Shown here: in pieces, positions 13,301 through 20,700 of the stretch
How the letters are laid out: each line of letters begins with the position of its first letter
Numbering within the stretch: position 1 is the stretch's first letter
NCBI RefSeq assembly: GCF_023053635.1
Contig: NC_086179.1
Span: forward strand, 4,106,001-4,170,000
DNA: 64,000 nucleotides
Direction: 5' to 3'
From: Elgaria multicarinata webbii
Lineage: Eukaryota > Chordata > Lepidosauria > Squamata > Anguidae
Position numbers and translations under genes: made by a program
Notes under the pieces: generated by a model
What the model was told of the DNA's origin: nothing
What the model saw: the letters and a program-made list of their open reading frames with translations, nothing else
Databases searched by the model: none

Positions 13301-15135
13301 TGAGCAGCACAGGGCCTAGGACAGAGCACTGCAGCACTCTACTCAAGACATACCTCCAGGAGGATTCTGAGCGATTAATTTGCACTTGGTGAATATCACC
13401 TTGTCAACAAGAATATCATGGAAAACCTTGGCTAATGATTTGCTGAAATCAAGATATACTATGTCCTCAGCCTTCCCATCACCTATCACACTGGGAACTC
13501 CATCCACAAAAGAGAGGTCTGGCATGACTTATTCCTGATAAACCCACGTTGACTATTAGTAACCAGTACATTATTTTCTAGATGCAGACAGGCTGACTGC
13601 TTAATCATTTGTTCAAGAACTTTGCCTGACTGGTCTGTAGTTTCCTGGATCTACCTTTCCCCCCTTCTTGAAAATGGGGACAATATTTCCGGCACCTCAC
13701 CTGTTCTTCAGGGGCTCTCAAAGATTATAGACGGTGGCTGAGTTCGGACAACACACTAATCAACGGTTGTTTCCCATTCTGTTCCTATTACTCCCCCCAC
13801 CCCTGGTTGATTAGCATGTCATCCGAACTCAGCCAGTGGCTCTGAAATAATGTCCACAAATTCCTTCAGCACCCAAGGATATAATTCACGTGGCCCTGGA
13901 GATCAGAACTCACTTAAAGCACGTGCTGTACCACTGAGGTCTGCCCCTCCCATAACTCTGGCTTCTTCCCAGGGCCGGTGCCAGACTATTTTGCGCCCTA
14001 GGCAAGGTGAGCTACTTTCACCACCCCCCACCACCCCCAAAAAATGCCAACTTTGATTTTTAAGTTTCCTGGAAAAAATAAGAAGCACAAAACTTGAAAC
14101 TGCTGAATTTATTTTAAAGTGCAAGAAATACGTCATGCCAATTATAGCAAACAAATTGGAAAGGAACGTCTATGGGTCTAAAATGCATTATTTAATAGGA
14201 ATATCACCTCCAAATCATCCCCCCCAACTCACACACACACACGCGTGCACACACACACACACACACACACTCAGCATCACTCACTCCAAACACACGCATG
14301 AACACATGCATTCACTCAAAGACCCCCTGCACCCATGTATGCACCCATACATTCTCTCTCTCTCTCTCTCTTCCGGGCGCGTTCTGGAAGTCTGAAGGTG
14401 GAGCCGCCCCATCCCCACCACAGCATCCCTACCTTTGCTTCGGTGGGGCGGGGGCGGGGCGCCATCTCACCCACCCAGGCCCAGCTGAATCCTAGGGCTG
14501 GGCTGGCTCACAGCCAACGCGCGTGAGTGCTACGCTGCGCCCGGCGCACCTCTTAGCTTGGTGCTCTAGGCAGCCGCCTGAGTGGCCTCCATGGTAGCAC
14601 CGGCCCTGCTCCTTCCATGAGGACCTTGAATCCAAGCCCCCCATCCCAGCTTGAAATCCAGTCCCTCTTTTCTTCCTACTTTTTCTGCAGGGCACCAAGA
14701 AAAGCGCTCAGAAAACAGTGCTCCTAACCGGAGTGTCCCTCGAGGGAGCTTATTTCCCTCCCCCGAAATGCCCATATCCAAGTGCCCCCCACTCCCCCGT
14801 CTTCTCCTCAGCTCGGTCCCTGGTGGCCCTGACCCCACCATCGCCCTCCCCATTTGCTCTGTGGGGGATTCAGGGGCAATGCGCCCCTCCACCAAGAGCA
14901 GGCGACCGAGGCCATTTGCATGGGCCGTGCGCAGGGCAGGCGGATGCGAGCGGTGCCTGGCTCCCTCCCGCCTCCCCGCTCACCCTTCCACGCTGCCCTC
15001 CTCCGGGGCGATCCCCCCATCTATCAGCTCCCGGATTTTCTGTGGGGTGATGGCCGGGGACTTGGCTTTGCCCCCCGAATCGCCCTCCTCGTTCTCCGCG
15101 GCAGGAACGGCCACCGCAGGGCTGGGCGCCGCCAT
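1597..15135 (-). CDS. ZC3HC1: ZC3HC1 (NIPA) C3HC zinc-finger protein, partial (3' exons outside window)
   Basis: Seven coding exons read on the minus strand: 14984-15135, 11730-11841, 10309-10459, 7967-8050, 7385-7512, 4114-4268 and 1597-1840. Together they give 342 codons in one frame, closing at GAG CAG before a GTAACG donor. The product opens [10 protein letters not shown], followed by [18 protein letters not shown] and [12 protein letters not shown]. Next comes the C3HC zinc-finger core ([27 protein letters not shown], then [13 protein letters not shown]). Later blocks are [47 protein letters not shown] and [11 protein letters not shown]. All match vertebrate ZC3HC1 as I remember it, a nuclear protein of the nuclear-pore basket also described as an SCF-type ubiquitin-ligase component (NIPA). 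The mammalian protein is about 500 residues, so roughly the last 150 lie left of base 1597. The start ATG lies in a CCAAGATGGCGGC context that fits a YY1 site over the initiator. Intron 2 is AT-AC type. KLHDC10 diverges from it, as in human. Confidence 0.95.
1940..2075. mobile_element. Short palindromic MITE, degraded
   Basis: Imperfect inverted arms surround GGGAGTTGTAGCCCCAAACA. The layout matches several other copies in the window (for example 61722-61840) and is hAT-like in style. Confidence 0.45.
2205..2470 (+). mobile_element. Degraded L2-type LINE 3' fragment
   Basis: Weak similarity to the RAFSV...F/KTLLF ending of L2 frames is followed by a T-rich 3' UTR (TTGTATTTTTTATTGCC). No tail is preserved. 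Confidence 0.45.
2482..3025 (+). mobile_element. L2-clade LINE 3' end
   Basis: The frame at 2544-2834 reads [15 protein letters not shown] and [19 protein letters not shown]. Its 3' UTR ends in the CCCAGAGAGCTTCGGCTATG signature, followed by ACT/AAT repeats. Confidence 0.85.
3055..3080. repeat. (CA)n microsatellite
   Basis: A simple CA run of about 26 bases. Confidence 0.9.
3520..3990 (-). mobile_element. L2-clade LINE 3' end
   Basis: On the minus strand the frame at 3699-4001 reads [18 protein letters not shown] and [19 protein letters not shown]. The TTTATTTATTTATT tail on the plus strand marks its 3' end at 3520. It is inserted in a ZC3HC1 intron. Confidence 0.85.
4298..4337. repeat. (CA)n microsatellite beside a ZC3HC1 splice acceptor
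   Basis: The CA run starts about 30 bases upstream (in gene orientation) of the exon beginning at 4268. Confidence 0.9.
4505..4605. mobile_element. Palindromic MITE, degraded
   Basis: Inverted arms CCAGATGTTTTGGCCCTA / TAGGCCCAAACATCTGG surround a short loop. It belongs to the same general group as the copy at 1940-2075. Confidence 0.5.
4768..5135 (-). mobile_element. CR1 LINE 3' end
   Basis: The minus strand encodes [20 protein letters not shown] and ends in the CR1 terminal repeat (TCATAGAATAGCAGAG on the plus strand at 4778). Confidence 0.9.
5386..6215 (-). mobile_element. CR1/L3-like LINE with 3' part of the polyprotein
   Basis: The plus-strand start CGAACATAAGAAGAG is the 3' terminus (TTCTTATGTTCG on the minus strand). 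Further in, minus-strand frames read [20 protein letters not shown] and, lower down, [20 protein letters not shown]-like sequence. The copy is interrupted by stops and frameshifts and is 5' truncated near 6215. Confidence 0.85.
6568..7075 (-). mobile_element. CR1 LINE 3' end
   Basis: The minus-strand frame reads [20 protein letters not shown] and [20 protein letters not shown]. It extends to the GAGCGGGTTCAGAGGAGG segment. Confidence 0.9.
7314..7380. mobile_element. Chimeric CR1 scraps next to ZC3HC1 exon 7385-7512
   Basis: A plus-strand tail piece (GGTTGGACTTGATGGCCTTA) is joined directly to a minus-strand piece (CATCCTGGTTGCCCTCCT). The second piece ends immediately beyond the splice donor of the exon. 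Confidence 0.55.
7829..7961 (-). mobile_element. tRNA-Ala-derived SINE, truncated, touching a ZC3HC1 splice donor
   Basis: On the minus strand this reads GATCCCCGG...CAGGTAGGGG and then the shared SINE body with GACTGGCAGCA on the plus strand. It starts six bases after the exon 7967-8050 donor GTAAGC. It is the same family as 32733-32905. Confidence 0.7.
8475..8722 (-). mobile_element. CR1 LINE 3' end
   Basis: TAGAATCATAGAACAGTAGA at 8476 starts a minus-strand CR1 that runs to GAGCCCGTTATTCCGTGT. Confidence 0.9.
8898..9745. mobile_element. CR1 foldback cluster with inserted LINE tails
   Basis: The parts, in order, are: a minus CR1 tail (8898-8936); a plus CR1 piece (8940-9034); an insert of LINE 3' ends (9035-9297); the resumed plus CR1 to its terminal ATTCTATGATTCTAT (9298-9412); and a minus CR1 (9413-9745). 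The insert itself holds a plus-strand tail (GGGCGGGATATAAATATT) against a minus-strand tail (TACCCGCCACTCCCTCTGGA). Confidence 0.75.
9746..10140. other. Unassigned intron segment, probably an old interspersed repeat
   Basis: About 400 bases show no coding signal. The piece at 10095-10129 is the reverse complement of 1286-1320 (TCCTATCCCTCATGGCTGAG), so at least part of it is repetitive. I cannot name the family. Confidence 0.35.
10502..10756 (-). mobile_element. CR1 LINE 3' end just upstream of the U12 branch site
   Basis: CACAGAATCATAGAACAGCA at 10502 starts a minus-strand CR1. Its 3' end lies 43 bases from ZC3HC1 exon 10309-10459 and about 20-25 bases from the presumed branch site. Confidence 0.9.
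10757..11117. other. Intron segment with an old repeat also seen near 34990 and 47200
   Basis: TTTCTCCCCATTCTGAAAGACTGAAATGCC recurs in diverged form near 35020 and 47215-47240, suggesting an old DNA transposon or other dispersed family. No ends are clear. Confidence 0.3.
11118..11275 (-). mobile_element. tRNA-Ala-derived SINE
   Basis: On the minus strand the head reads GGCTCAGCGGAAGAGCCC and GGGTCCCTGGTTCAG (A- and B-box-like), followed by the TCTCCAGTTAGGGCTGG body. It is a SINE and not a tRNA gene. Confidence 0.75.
11279..11690. other. ZC3HC1 intron segment, nothing recognised
   Basis: No coding signal or known repeat is visible here. A C homopolymer run lies at about 11646-11660. Confidence 0.4.
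12276..12334 (+). mobile_element. CR1 terminal fragment
   Basis: This is only the last 60 or so bases of CR1, ending CTGCTATTCTATGAT. It sits against an older minus-strand CR1. Confidence 0.75.
12335..13725 (-). mobile_element. Older, longer CR1 LINE copy
   Basis: Minus-strand fragments of the CR1 reverse transcriptase remain ([17 protein letters not shown]; a degraded [16 protein letters not shown] in place of FADDTKLGG). It extends through several hundred bases of degraded frame and is split by the hAT MITE at 12345-12479. Divergence from the other CR1s suggests it is older. Confidence 0.8.
12345..12479. mobile_element. hAT MITE with perfect 8-bp target duplication
   Basis: The terminal repeats read CAGCCTTTCTCAACCTGGGG and, at the right end, CCCAGGTTGAGAACCACTG. 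The whole unit folds back on itself. ATCTAATC flanks both sides (12337-12344 and 12480-12487), as expected for hAT insertion. The target is the older CR1. Confidence 0.85.
13737..13838. mobile_element. Short MITE with about 27-bp inverted ends
   Basis: CTGAGTTCGGACAACACACT... pairs with ...AGCATGTCATCCGAACTCAG. The centre is unrelated T/C-rich sequence. The superfamily is not determined. Confidence 0.6.
13970..14608. mobile_element. hAT non-autonomous element in ZC3HC1 intron 1
   Basis: The ends are CAGGGCCGGTGCCAG and ...GGTAGCACCGGCCCTG. Flanking 8-mers CTTCTTCC (13962-13969) and CTCCTTCC (14609-14616) differ by one base, as a slightly decayed target duplication would. The interior holds CA and CT microsatellites at about 14226-14272 and 14347-14372 and no transposase frame. 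Confidence 0.8.
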
Positions 15136-15260
15136 CTTGGTCCCACCGTCTAAAACGTCCCTCCTGCTCCTTACACCAAATAGAAAGATCCGGGGGAAAT
15201 TCGTTCCCGGACCCCATCGCTGCTCTCAACGCCTTGGGTCTCTCGGAGGAACGGCGGGAT
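14860..15260 (-). promoter_or_regulatory. ZC3HC1: ZC3HC1 CpG-rich first exon and promoter
   Basis: CpG density is high around the first exon, and no TATA box is apparent upstream of 15135. The start codon is embedded in GCCGCCATCTTGG on the plus strand, a YY1-type element that in many housekeeping promoters sits at or near the transcription start. The transcription start itself cannot be placed. L2 and BovB insertions begin about 330 bp upstream. Confidence 0.5.
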
Positions 15261-15462
15261 GGGCCGTAAAGGAGGGTAGTAGCCACCTTCATGAGCCAGC
15301 GGCATCCCTCTGCCCAGACTGCCCAACAAAGCAGAGGATCGGGCTTAATTTCGACAATAAAAGGTACTGGGGAGCGGTTTCCAACAGTGCCAGGGAGCAC
15401 TCTGAAAGCGCTTAACCTGACTGCAGCCAGGAAATCAGAAGACGTTGACTTCTTGGGAGGAG

Positions 15463-15862
15463 AGCAATTTATTTATTTATTTATTTATTTCATTTTTATA
15501 CTGACCAATAGCCGAAGCTCTCTGGGCAGTTCACAAAAGTTAAAACCATAATAAAACAACCATGTTAAAAGCACAATCACAAAATAAAGTATAAAAAGCA
15601 CAACCAGGGTAAAATCACGCAACAAAATTGGTATGAGATTAAAATACAGAGTTAGAACAGTAAAATTTAAATTTAAGTTAAAATTAAGTGTTAAAATACT
15701 GAGAGAATAAAAAGGTCTTCAGCTGGCGACAAAAGCAGTACAGTGTAGGCGCCAGGCGGACCTCTCTGGGGAGCTCATTCCACAACCGGGGTGCCACAGC
15801 GGAGAAAGCCCTCCTTCTAGTAGCCACCTGCCTCACTTCCTTTGGCAGGGGCTCATGGAGAA
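15463..15862 (-). mobile_element. L2-clade LINE 3' end
   Basis: The plus-strand TTTATTTATTTATTT tail, then CCGAAGCTCTCTGGGCAG, mark the 3' end. The minus-strand frame reads [20 protein letters not shown]. Confidence 0.85.
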
Positions 15863-16378
15863 GGGCAATGACAAATCTCGATAAAATAGTTAAGAGCGGA
15901 GACACCACACTGACAACAAAGGTCCGCATAGTTAAAGCAATGGTATTCCCTGCAGTAACCTATGGCTGCGAGAGCTGGACCATAAGGAAGGCTGAGCGAA
16001 GGAAGATGGATGCTTTTGAACTGTGGTGTTGGAGGAAAATTCGGAGTGCCTTGGACTGCAAGAAGATCCAACCAGGCCAGACTCCAGGAAATAAAGCCAG
16101 ACTGCTCACTTGAGGGAATGGTATTAAAGGCAAAACTGAAGTACTTTGGCCACATAATGAGAAGACAGGATACCCTGGAGAAGAGGCTGATGCTAGGGAA
16201 AGTGGAAGGCAAAAGGAAGAGGGGCCGATCAAGGGCAAGATGGAGGGATGATATTCTGGAGGTGACGGACTCGACCTTGGGGGAGTTAGGGGTGGCGACG
16301 GCCGACAGAAAGCTCTGGCATGGGCTGGTCCATGAAGTCACGAAGAGTGGGAAGCAACTGAACGAATAAACAACAACA
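15863..16378 (+). mobile_element. BovB (RTE-clade) LINE, 3' part
   Basis: Frames at 15868-16113 and 16010-16369 encode the classic BovB C-terminus: KAMVFPAVTYGCESWTIRKA, DAFELWCWRKI, LKYFGHIMRRQDTLEKRLML and HEVTKSGKQLNE. A frameshift separates the two pieces. The tail AATAAACAACAACAA is the usual BovB ending. BovB is known to have moved horizontally between squamates and other animals. Confidence 0.92.
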
Positions 16379-16710
16379 AGCCCGAATAAGCGAGCGTAGG
16401 ATTGGAACCACAGCCTACCCTTATTTCCTCGCAAGTTGCTCTCACAGATCTGAATAGGTTCTACCTGGCAAGTGAATGTGCATTTGGATTGCAGCCTTAC
16501 TTCAGCCGGGAACCAGTTTTGGGGGAAGGGGGGGTTGCTGCCTCCCCTTAGTAGCTGGGGCGACCTCCTTGAAAAGCAGCTTTGCAGGCAGAAATGCAGC
16601 AAAGTGGAAAAGATGGAAGGAGAGGGAGCTGCATCTGTTGGATTTCTGCCTGCCCTGCAGAAGTTCAGTGCCCTTTCAGAAAGAAAGGAAGGAAAACCAC
16701 GGTCATCGTT

Positions 16711-16768
16711 GCAGAGCTCCGGCTATTGGGCGGTATAGAAATGTAATAAATAAATAAATAAATAAAGC
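16711..16768 (+). mobile_element. L2 LINE tail fragment
   Basis: CCGGCTATTGGGCGGTATAG followed by an ATAAA-type tail. Confidence 0.75.
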
Positions 16769-16846
16769 TATCGTCGGCTTTAGAAATTAAACAATATTAT
16801 GCGGGAGACAAAAGCTCGGGGTCAGTCCCTGGCATTTCCAGTTACA

Positions 16847-16988
16847 GGTGCAATCCTAGGCATGTTTCGAGAAAATGAAGTCCTACAATTCCCAGCATGC
16901 TCCAGCCGGCATGACTGACTGGTGGATGCTGGGAGTGGTAGGACTCCCCCCCCCCCCCCGTCTAAACGAGCATAGGATTGCGGCCCCA
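16847..16988. mobile_element. MITE with GGTGCAATCCTAGGCATG ends
   Basis: The left GGTGCAATCCTAGGCATGTTT pairs with the right AAACGAGCATAGGATTGCGGCC. A related piece lies at about 8757-8780. The superfamily is not determined. Confidence 0.55.
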
Positions 16989-17042
16989 GAAGTCTGAGAA
17001 AGGCCTGTCTCTGCTCAGGACTCTGAAAAGACACTGACAGCC

Positions 17043-17165
17043 AGGCTTCTCCAATGTGATGTCATCCAGACGTTTTGGACTACAACTCCCAGCATCCCTG
17101 GCCAAGTTTGGTGCGACTGATGGAGGTCGTAGTCCAAAACATCTGAAGGGCACCAGGCTAGGAGA
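17043..17165. mobile_element. Palindromic MITE upstream of the KLHDC10 promoter
   Basis: Arms CCAGACGTTTTGGACTACAA and, reversed, TCGTAGTCCAAAACATCTGA. It is a degraded foldback of the same style as 12345-12479. Confidence 0.55.
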
Positions 17166-17339
17166 GGTTGGAATAGACAATGCTGGCACTAGACAGATAG
17201 TCTGGACCGGACCGGTAAAAGGCAGCTTCACATTTCCACCGATAGTCTTTTAATTGTCCCGTCTCAAAGCCTCCTGGGAATTGTAGTTTTGATGACACAA
17301 ATAACAATTGCTAGGCCTCTCCAAAGAACCACAATTCCC

Positions 17340-17715
17340 ATAGTTCCTCGCGAAGAGAGCGCGGCGACGCAATCTTTCTCGTTTCGACTGCTCCTGCCTT
17401 TCCCCCCCGTTCGTGGAAAAATCGATAGCCTCACATAGGCGCCACGAGAAGCGCCAAAGGCAGAGCGGCGATCGATTCCTCTGGCCTGCCTATCCCCCCT
17501 CTCTATGGTGACTTTCGCCTCTCCTCGGCCTCCTCAGAGACTACCCAATAAACGCGCCTCCTATTGGCTGACGCCGATGAAGGCGGGTGCTGATTGGCTA
17601 CGCGAGCGGAATCTCTCGCGCTCCGTTCAGGCGGCTGTGGTGGGCTGGACTTCTGAGGGGGGACAGAAACGGGCGGCGGAGGGGAGAGGGTCGGGCGGCG
17701 GCCACCACCACGACG
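17340..17715 (+). promoter_or_regulatory. KLHDC10: KLHDC10 CpG-island promoter with two inverted CCAAT boxes
   Basis: A CpG-rich stretch with no recognisable repeats lies directly before the KLHDC10 start. Two ATTGG motifs (inverted CCAAT, NF-Y type) sit at 17563-17567 and 17593-17597, 30 bp apart. TCTCGCG occurs at about 17612, and no TATA box is visible. CpG richness runs through exon 1 into intron 1 to about 17940, where GCCGCCATGTTG (YY1-like) occurs at about 17878. Confidence 0.6.
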
Positions 17716-20700
17716 ATGTCGGCGGCGGACGGTGACGGCTGGGACGGAAACCGGCAGCGCGGAGGCGGCAGCGGCGACGGGCCGGCGGCTCTCGCCCCGC
17801 ACGGGGGTCTCCTCAACCGTTTCGTCAGGCTCCCGCCGGGCCCGGGCCGAGGCGGTGAGTGAGGGAGGGAGGGCCGCCGCCGCCATGTTGAGTCCCCCCC
17901 CGCAGACCCTCCCCACCTCGACGTGGGGCGTGGCCTGATTTGGGGAAGGGGCGGGGCCTTAACAACAACAATAATCCAAAGAATTGTTCCAAAATCCATT
18001 TTAGCAGCCCCTTTATTAGGTCAAGCAAAAGGTGACAAAACAGGAGATGGGTGGGGTGGGGGGAAGTCTTGAACTTGAGGGCGAAGTCACAGGCAGACTA
18101 GCCTTGCCCAGTGCTTTGGACTTCGACTCCCATCAGCCCCAGCTGCCAACGCCAATGGTGGGGGGGTGCTGAGAATCGCAGCCCCAAACATCTGGAGGGC
18201 GCTAGGTTGGGGAAGGCTGGTGTTAGATGCTCTCACCCTGCCCCCTCTTTGGAAAATCTCGCCTGTTCATAGAGTCATAGAATAGCAGAGTTGGAAGGGA
18301 CCCACAAGGCCATCGAGTCCAACCCCCTGCTCAATGCAGGAATCCACCCTAAAGCATCCCTGACAGAGGGTTGTCCAGCTGCCTCTTGAAGGCCTCTAGG
18401 GTGGGAGAGCCCCCAACCTCCCTAGGGAACTGATTCCATTGTCGTACTGCTCTAACAGTCAGGAAGTTTTTCCTGATGTCCAGCTGGAATCTGGCTTCCT
18501 GTAACTTGAGCCCGTTATTCCGTGTCCTGCACTCTGTTGAAGAGATTTGGAGATCTCGGAAGCTGGCACAGTTTTTGGTGAACTTCGGGTTGACCTAATA
18601 ACGGTGTTACCCTAATATGGGTTTTGGTGTTTTTCTTTCTTTTGTGTTTTTTTGTGTGTGACAAGAAGAACGCTTTTAATTTTCAGGTCAGGCAAGGCTT
18701 AACCATGCCTATTGTTTATTAAAACATTTATATCACGCCTTATAGCACAAGGATCTCAGGGTGGCGTACAGATAAAATGCGTTATACGTGGGGCTGCCTT
18801 TGAAAACGGTCCGGAAGCTTCAGCTGGTACAAAACAGGGCAGCCCGTTTACTAACAGGGACTGGCCGGCGAGATCATATTACGCCAGTCCTTTTACAACT
18901 TCATTGGCTGCCAGTCCAGGTCCGGGCCCAATTCAAAGTGCTGGTATTGACATTCAAAGCCCTAAACGGTTTGGGGCCAGGTTATTTGAAGGAACGCCTC
19001 CTCCCATATATACCTGCCCGGACCTTAAGATCATCTTCAGGGGCTCTTCTCCGTGAGCCCCTGCCAAAGGAAGTGAGGCAGGTGGCTACTAGGAGGAGGG
19101 CTTTCTCTGCTGTGGCACCCCGGTTGTGGAGAGGTCCGCCTGGCGCCTACACTGTACTCCTTTCGTCGCCAGCTGAAGACCTTTTTATTCTCTCAGTATT
19201 TTAACACTTAATTTTAACTTAAATTTAAATTTTACTGTTTTAACTCTACATTTTAATTTTATATCAATTTTGCTGCGTGGTTTTTATTCTGGTTGTGCTT
19301 TTTATATTGTATTGTGTATTTGTGCTTTTAACCTGTTGATTGTTTTACTATGATTTTAATTTTTGTGAACCGCCCAGAGAGCTTCGGCTATTGGGCGGTA
19401 TAGAAATGTAATAAATAAATAATAAATAGAACAATAAATATACAGTTCTAAAACAAATTAAACTGTTAATATATTAAAACCAATATGAAATTTTAAAATA
19501 GTAAAATCGTGTTTAGACAGTGGATTTAGCCATCAAAGGCTTTGTTAAAAAGCCAGGTCTTAATCTGGCGCCGAAATGAAGCCAGTGCCGGCGTCAGTCG
19601 GGCCTCCAGGGGAAGGGCATTCCACAGCCAGGGTGCCACCACAGAGAAAGCCCTCTCCCACGTCCCACCATAGCATATGTCTTGCGTTGATGGGGCACGG
19701 AGAAGGGCCCCTCCGACAGTTCTCAGTTCTTGGGTAGGCAGAGATAGGGAGAGACGCTCCTTCAAGTATCGAGGTCCCAAGCCATTTAGGGCCTTAAATG
19801 TTATTACCAACACCTTGAATTCCAACTGGAAACATATTGGCAGTCAGTGCAATTCCTTTAAGACCAGTGTTATATAGTCTCTCTGAGATGTCCCAGTTAG
19901 CAGTCTAGCTGCTACATTTTGTACTAGCTGCAACTTCCGAGTTGTCTTTAAGGGCAGCCCCACGTAGAGTGCATTGCAGTAGTCTAATATAGAAGTTACC
20001 AGTGCATGTATTACTGTGGCTAGGTTATTTCTGTCCAGGAAAGGCCGTAACTGATGGATCCCAAGCTGGCCCCAAGTACTCCGGGCCACGGAATCCACCT
20101 GGGCCTCCAGTGACAAGGATGGATCTAGGAGTACTCCCAAATGATGCACTTGCTCTTTCAGAGGGAGTGCAGCCCCATCCAGAATGGGTCGCTTACCCAA
20201 TTCCCGTGCTCGGGAACCATCAACCAACAGAGCTTATCAGGATTCAGCTTTAGTTTATTAGCCCTCATCCAGCCTACTACAGCCTCCAGGCACTGGTCCA
20301 GCACTTTCACCGCCCCGACTGACTCTGACAATAAGCAGAAAAAGAGCTGAGCATGATCAGCATACTGATGGCACCCAACCCCAAAACCCCTAATGACCGC
20401 TCCCAGCGGCTTCATGTAAGTGTTGAATAGCATGGGTGATAGAACAGACTCCTGTGGCACCTCACAGCTCAATAGCCATGAGGTGGAACAGGAATCCCCC
20501 AATACCACTCTCTGAAATTGGCCCTGCAAGTAGGAGCGGAACCACTGTAACACAGTGTCTCCTACTCTCATCTCGCAGAGTATTCGGTAAGACACCATGA
20601 TCAATGGTATCAAAAGCTGCCGAGAGATCCAGGAAGATCAGCAGGGTAGTACTCCCCTTGCCTTTCACCTGGAGTAGGTCGTCGATCAGAGCTGTTTCAA

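Noticed and set aside
14651-15415. 254-codon open frame on the plus strand
   Set aside because: It is antisense to the CpG-rich first exon of ZC3HC1. Its length reflects GC content and it has no family resemblance.
20158-20613. Candidate second transporter or enzyme gene
   Set aside because: It contains reverse-transcriptase motifs B and C of an L2 LINE.
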